Source: an uncultured Clostridia bacterium
Lineage (GTDB): Bacteria; Bacillota; Clostridia; Christensenellales; UBA1242
Length of the DNA: 63,149 nucleotides
Direction: 5' to 3'
NCBI GenBank assembly: GCA_937895935.1
Contig: CALBKX010000005.1
Location: forward strand, 1 to 63,149
The notes under the pieces were generated by a model. That model made no database searches and had not been told where the DNA came from. It saw only the letters and a list, made by a program, of their open reading frames with translations. Below, one piece after another: positions 63,013 through 63,149 of the stretch (the stretch's first letter is position 1; every line of letters starts with the position of its first letter). The translations under genes and the position numbers were made by a program.

Positions 63013-63149
63013 GTTTTCCACTCCCGCAAGGCAAAAGGTGGAAAAATTTTAAAGTTTTGCGGTTGTGTGATTCAACTTTGTTGTTGAACTTGATTTATTT
63101 AACCTCTCTGTCAGTTTTGCAACTGACATCTCCCCTTGGCAGGGGAGTA
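63013..63149. repeat. cluster of palindromes, intergenic repeat at the right edge
   Basis: Four hairpins in succession: TTTTCCAC / GTGGAAAA, TTCAAC / GTTGAA, TGTCAGTT-TTGC-AACTGACA (63109-63128) and CTCCCCT-TGGC-AGGGGAG (63130-63147). The last two form the CTCTGTCAGTT...AACTGACATCTCCCC pattern of dispersed intergenic repeats in gut Clostridia. The element is cut by the window end. Confidence 0.55.

Noticed and set aside
1..63149. CRISPR arrays, tRNA genes, insertion sequences or TGA-as-Trp recoding
   Set aside because: No regularly spaced repeats, T-loop signatures or transposase motifs were seen; tryptophans are TGG-coded and frames end normally.

Overview
The window is very AT-rich and reads with the standard bacterial code. 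It looks like a chromosomal segment of an anaerobic, probably gut-dwelling member of the Clostridia. Four things point there: an intact S10-spc-alpha ribosomal gene cluster of Firmicutes type, the spore maturation pair spmA/spmB, a DnaB/DnaD-type initiation protein next to a DnaI-type helicase loader, and a SCIFF peptide with its radical SAM maturase. No tRNA, rRNA, CRISPR array, transposase or integrase was found. Both window ends lie in short palindromic, intergenic-repeat-like DNA, so the window may be a contig that broke at repeats.

Layout. 1-4018: an SF1 helicase with a C-terminal Vsr/DUF559-like nuclease, possibly a defence gene. 4385-4882: a small four-helix membrane protein behind a perfect inverted repeat. 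5399-13005: an operon of a membrane-anchored 335-residue protein followed by a 2186-residue repetitive surface protein. 13348-15620: scfA (SCIFF precursor, 51 residues), scfB (maturase) and an XRE regulator fused to four membrane helices. 16148-31786: 32 genes on the minus strand from rpsJ to rplQ, including secY, adk, map, a KOW protein, infA and rpoA. 32310-35229: dnaX-ybaB-recR, with a probable programmed frameshift in dnaX. 35347-36822: an exported M1-type metallopeptidase. 36992-39963 (plus strand): DnaB/DnaD-like protein, DnaI-like loader and an HD-domain protein. 40152-41221: spmA-spmB. 41709-43517 (plus strand): a coiled-coil, tail-fibre-like protein. 43726-62565: a 6279-residue surface protein with a signal peptide, GLUG-like modules near both ends, many YDG/MBG-type and InlB-type repeats, a C-terminal membrane helix and a short basic tail. 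The two giant genes take up about 40% of the window.

How the parts fit. The middle is housekeeping: translation, secretion, nucleotide supply, replication and repair. It is flanked by accessory surface genes. The ribosomal cluster appears to be driven by a strong promoter near 32150 with a leader of about 355 nt. A second structured leader precedes rpsM, and the two leaders share a motif of about 30 nt. The two large surface loci have their own promoters and look like independent adhesin or cell-envelope systems. The most unusual observations are the shared r-protein leader motif, the dnaX A10 frameshift, the giant proteins with their duplicated architecture, and a cluster of operator-like half-sites upstream of the smaller surface operon.
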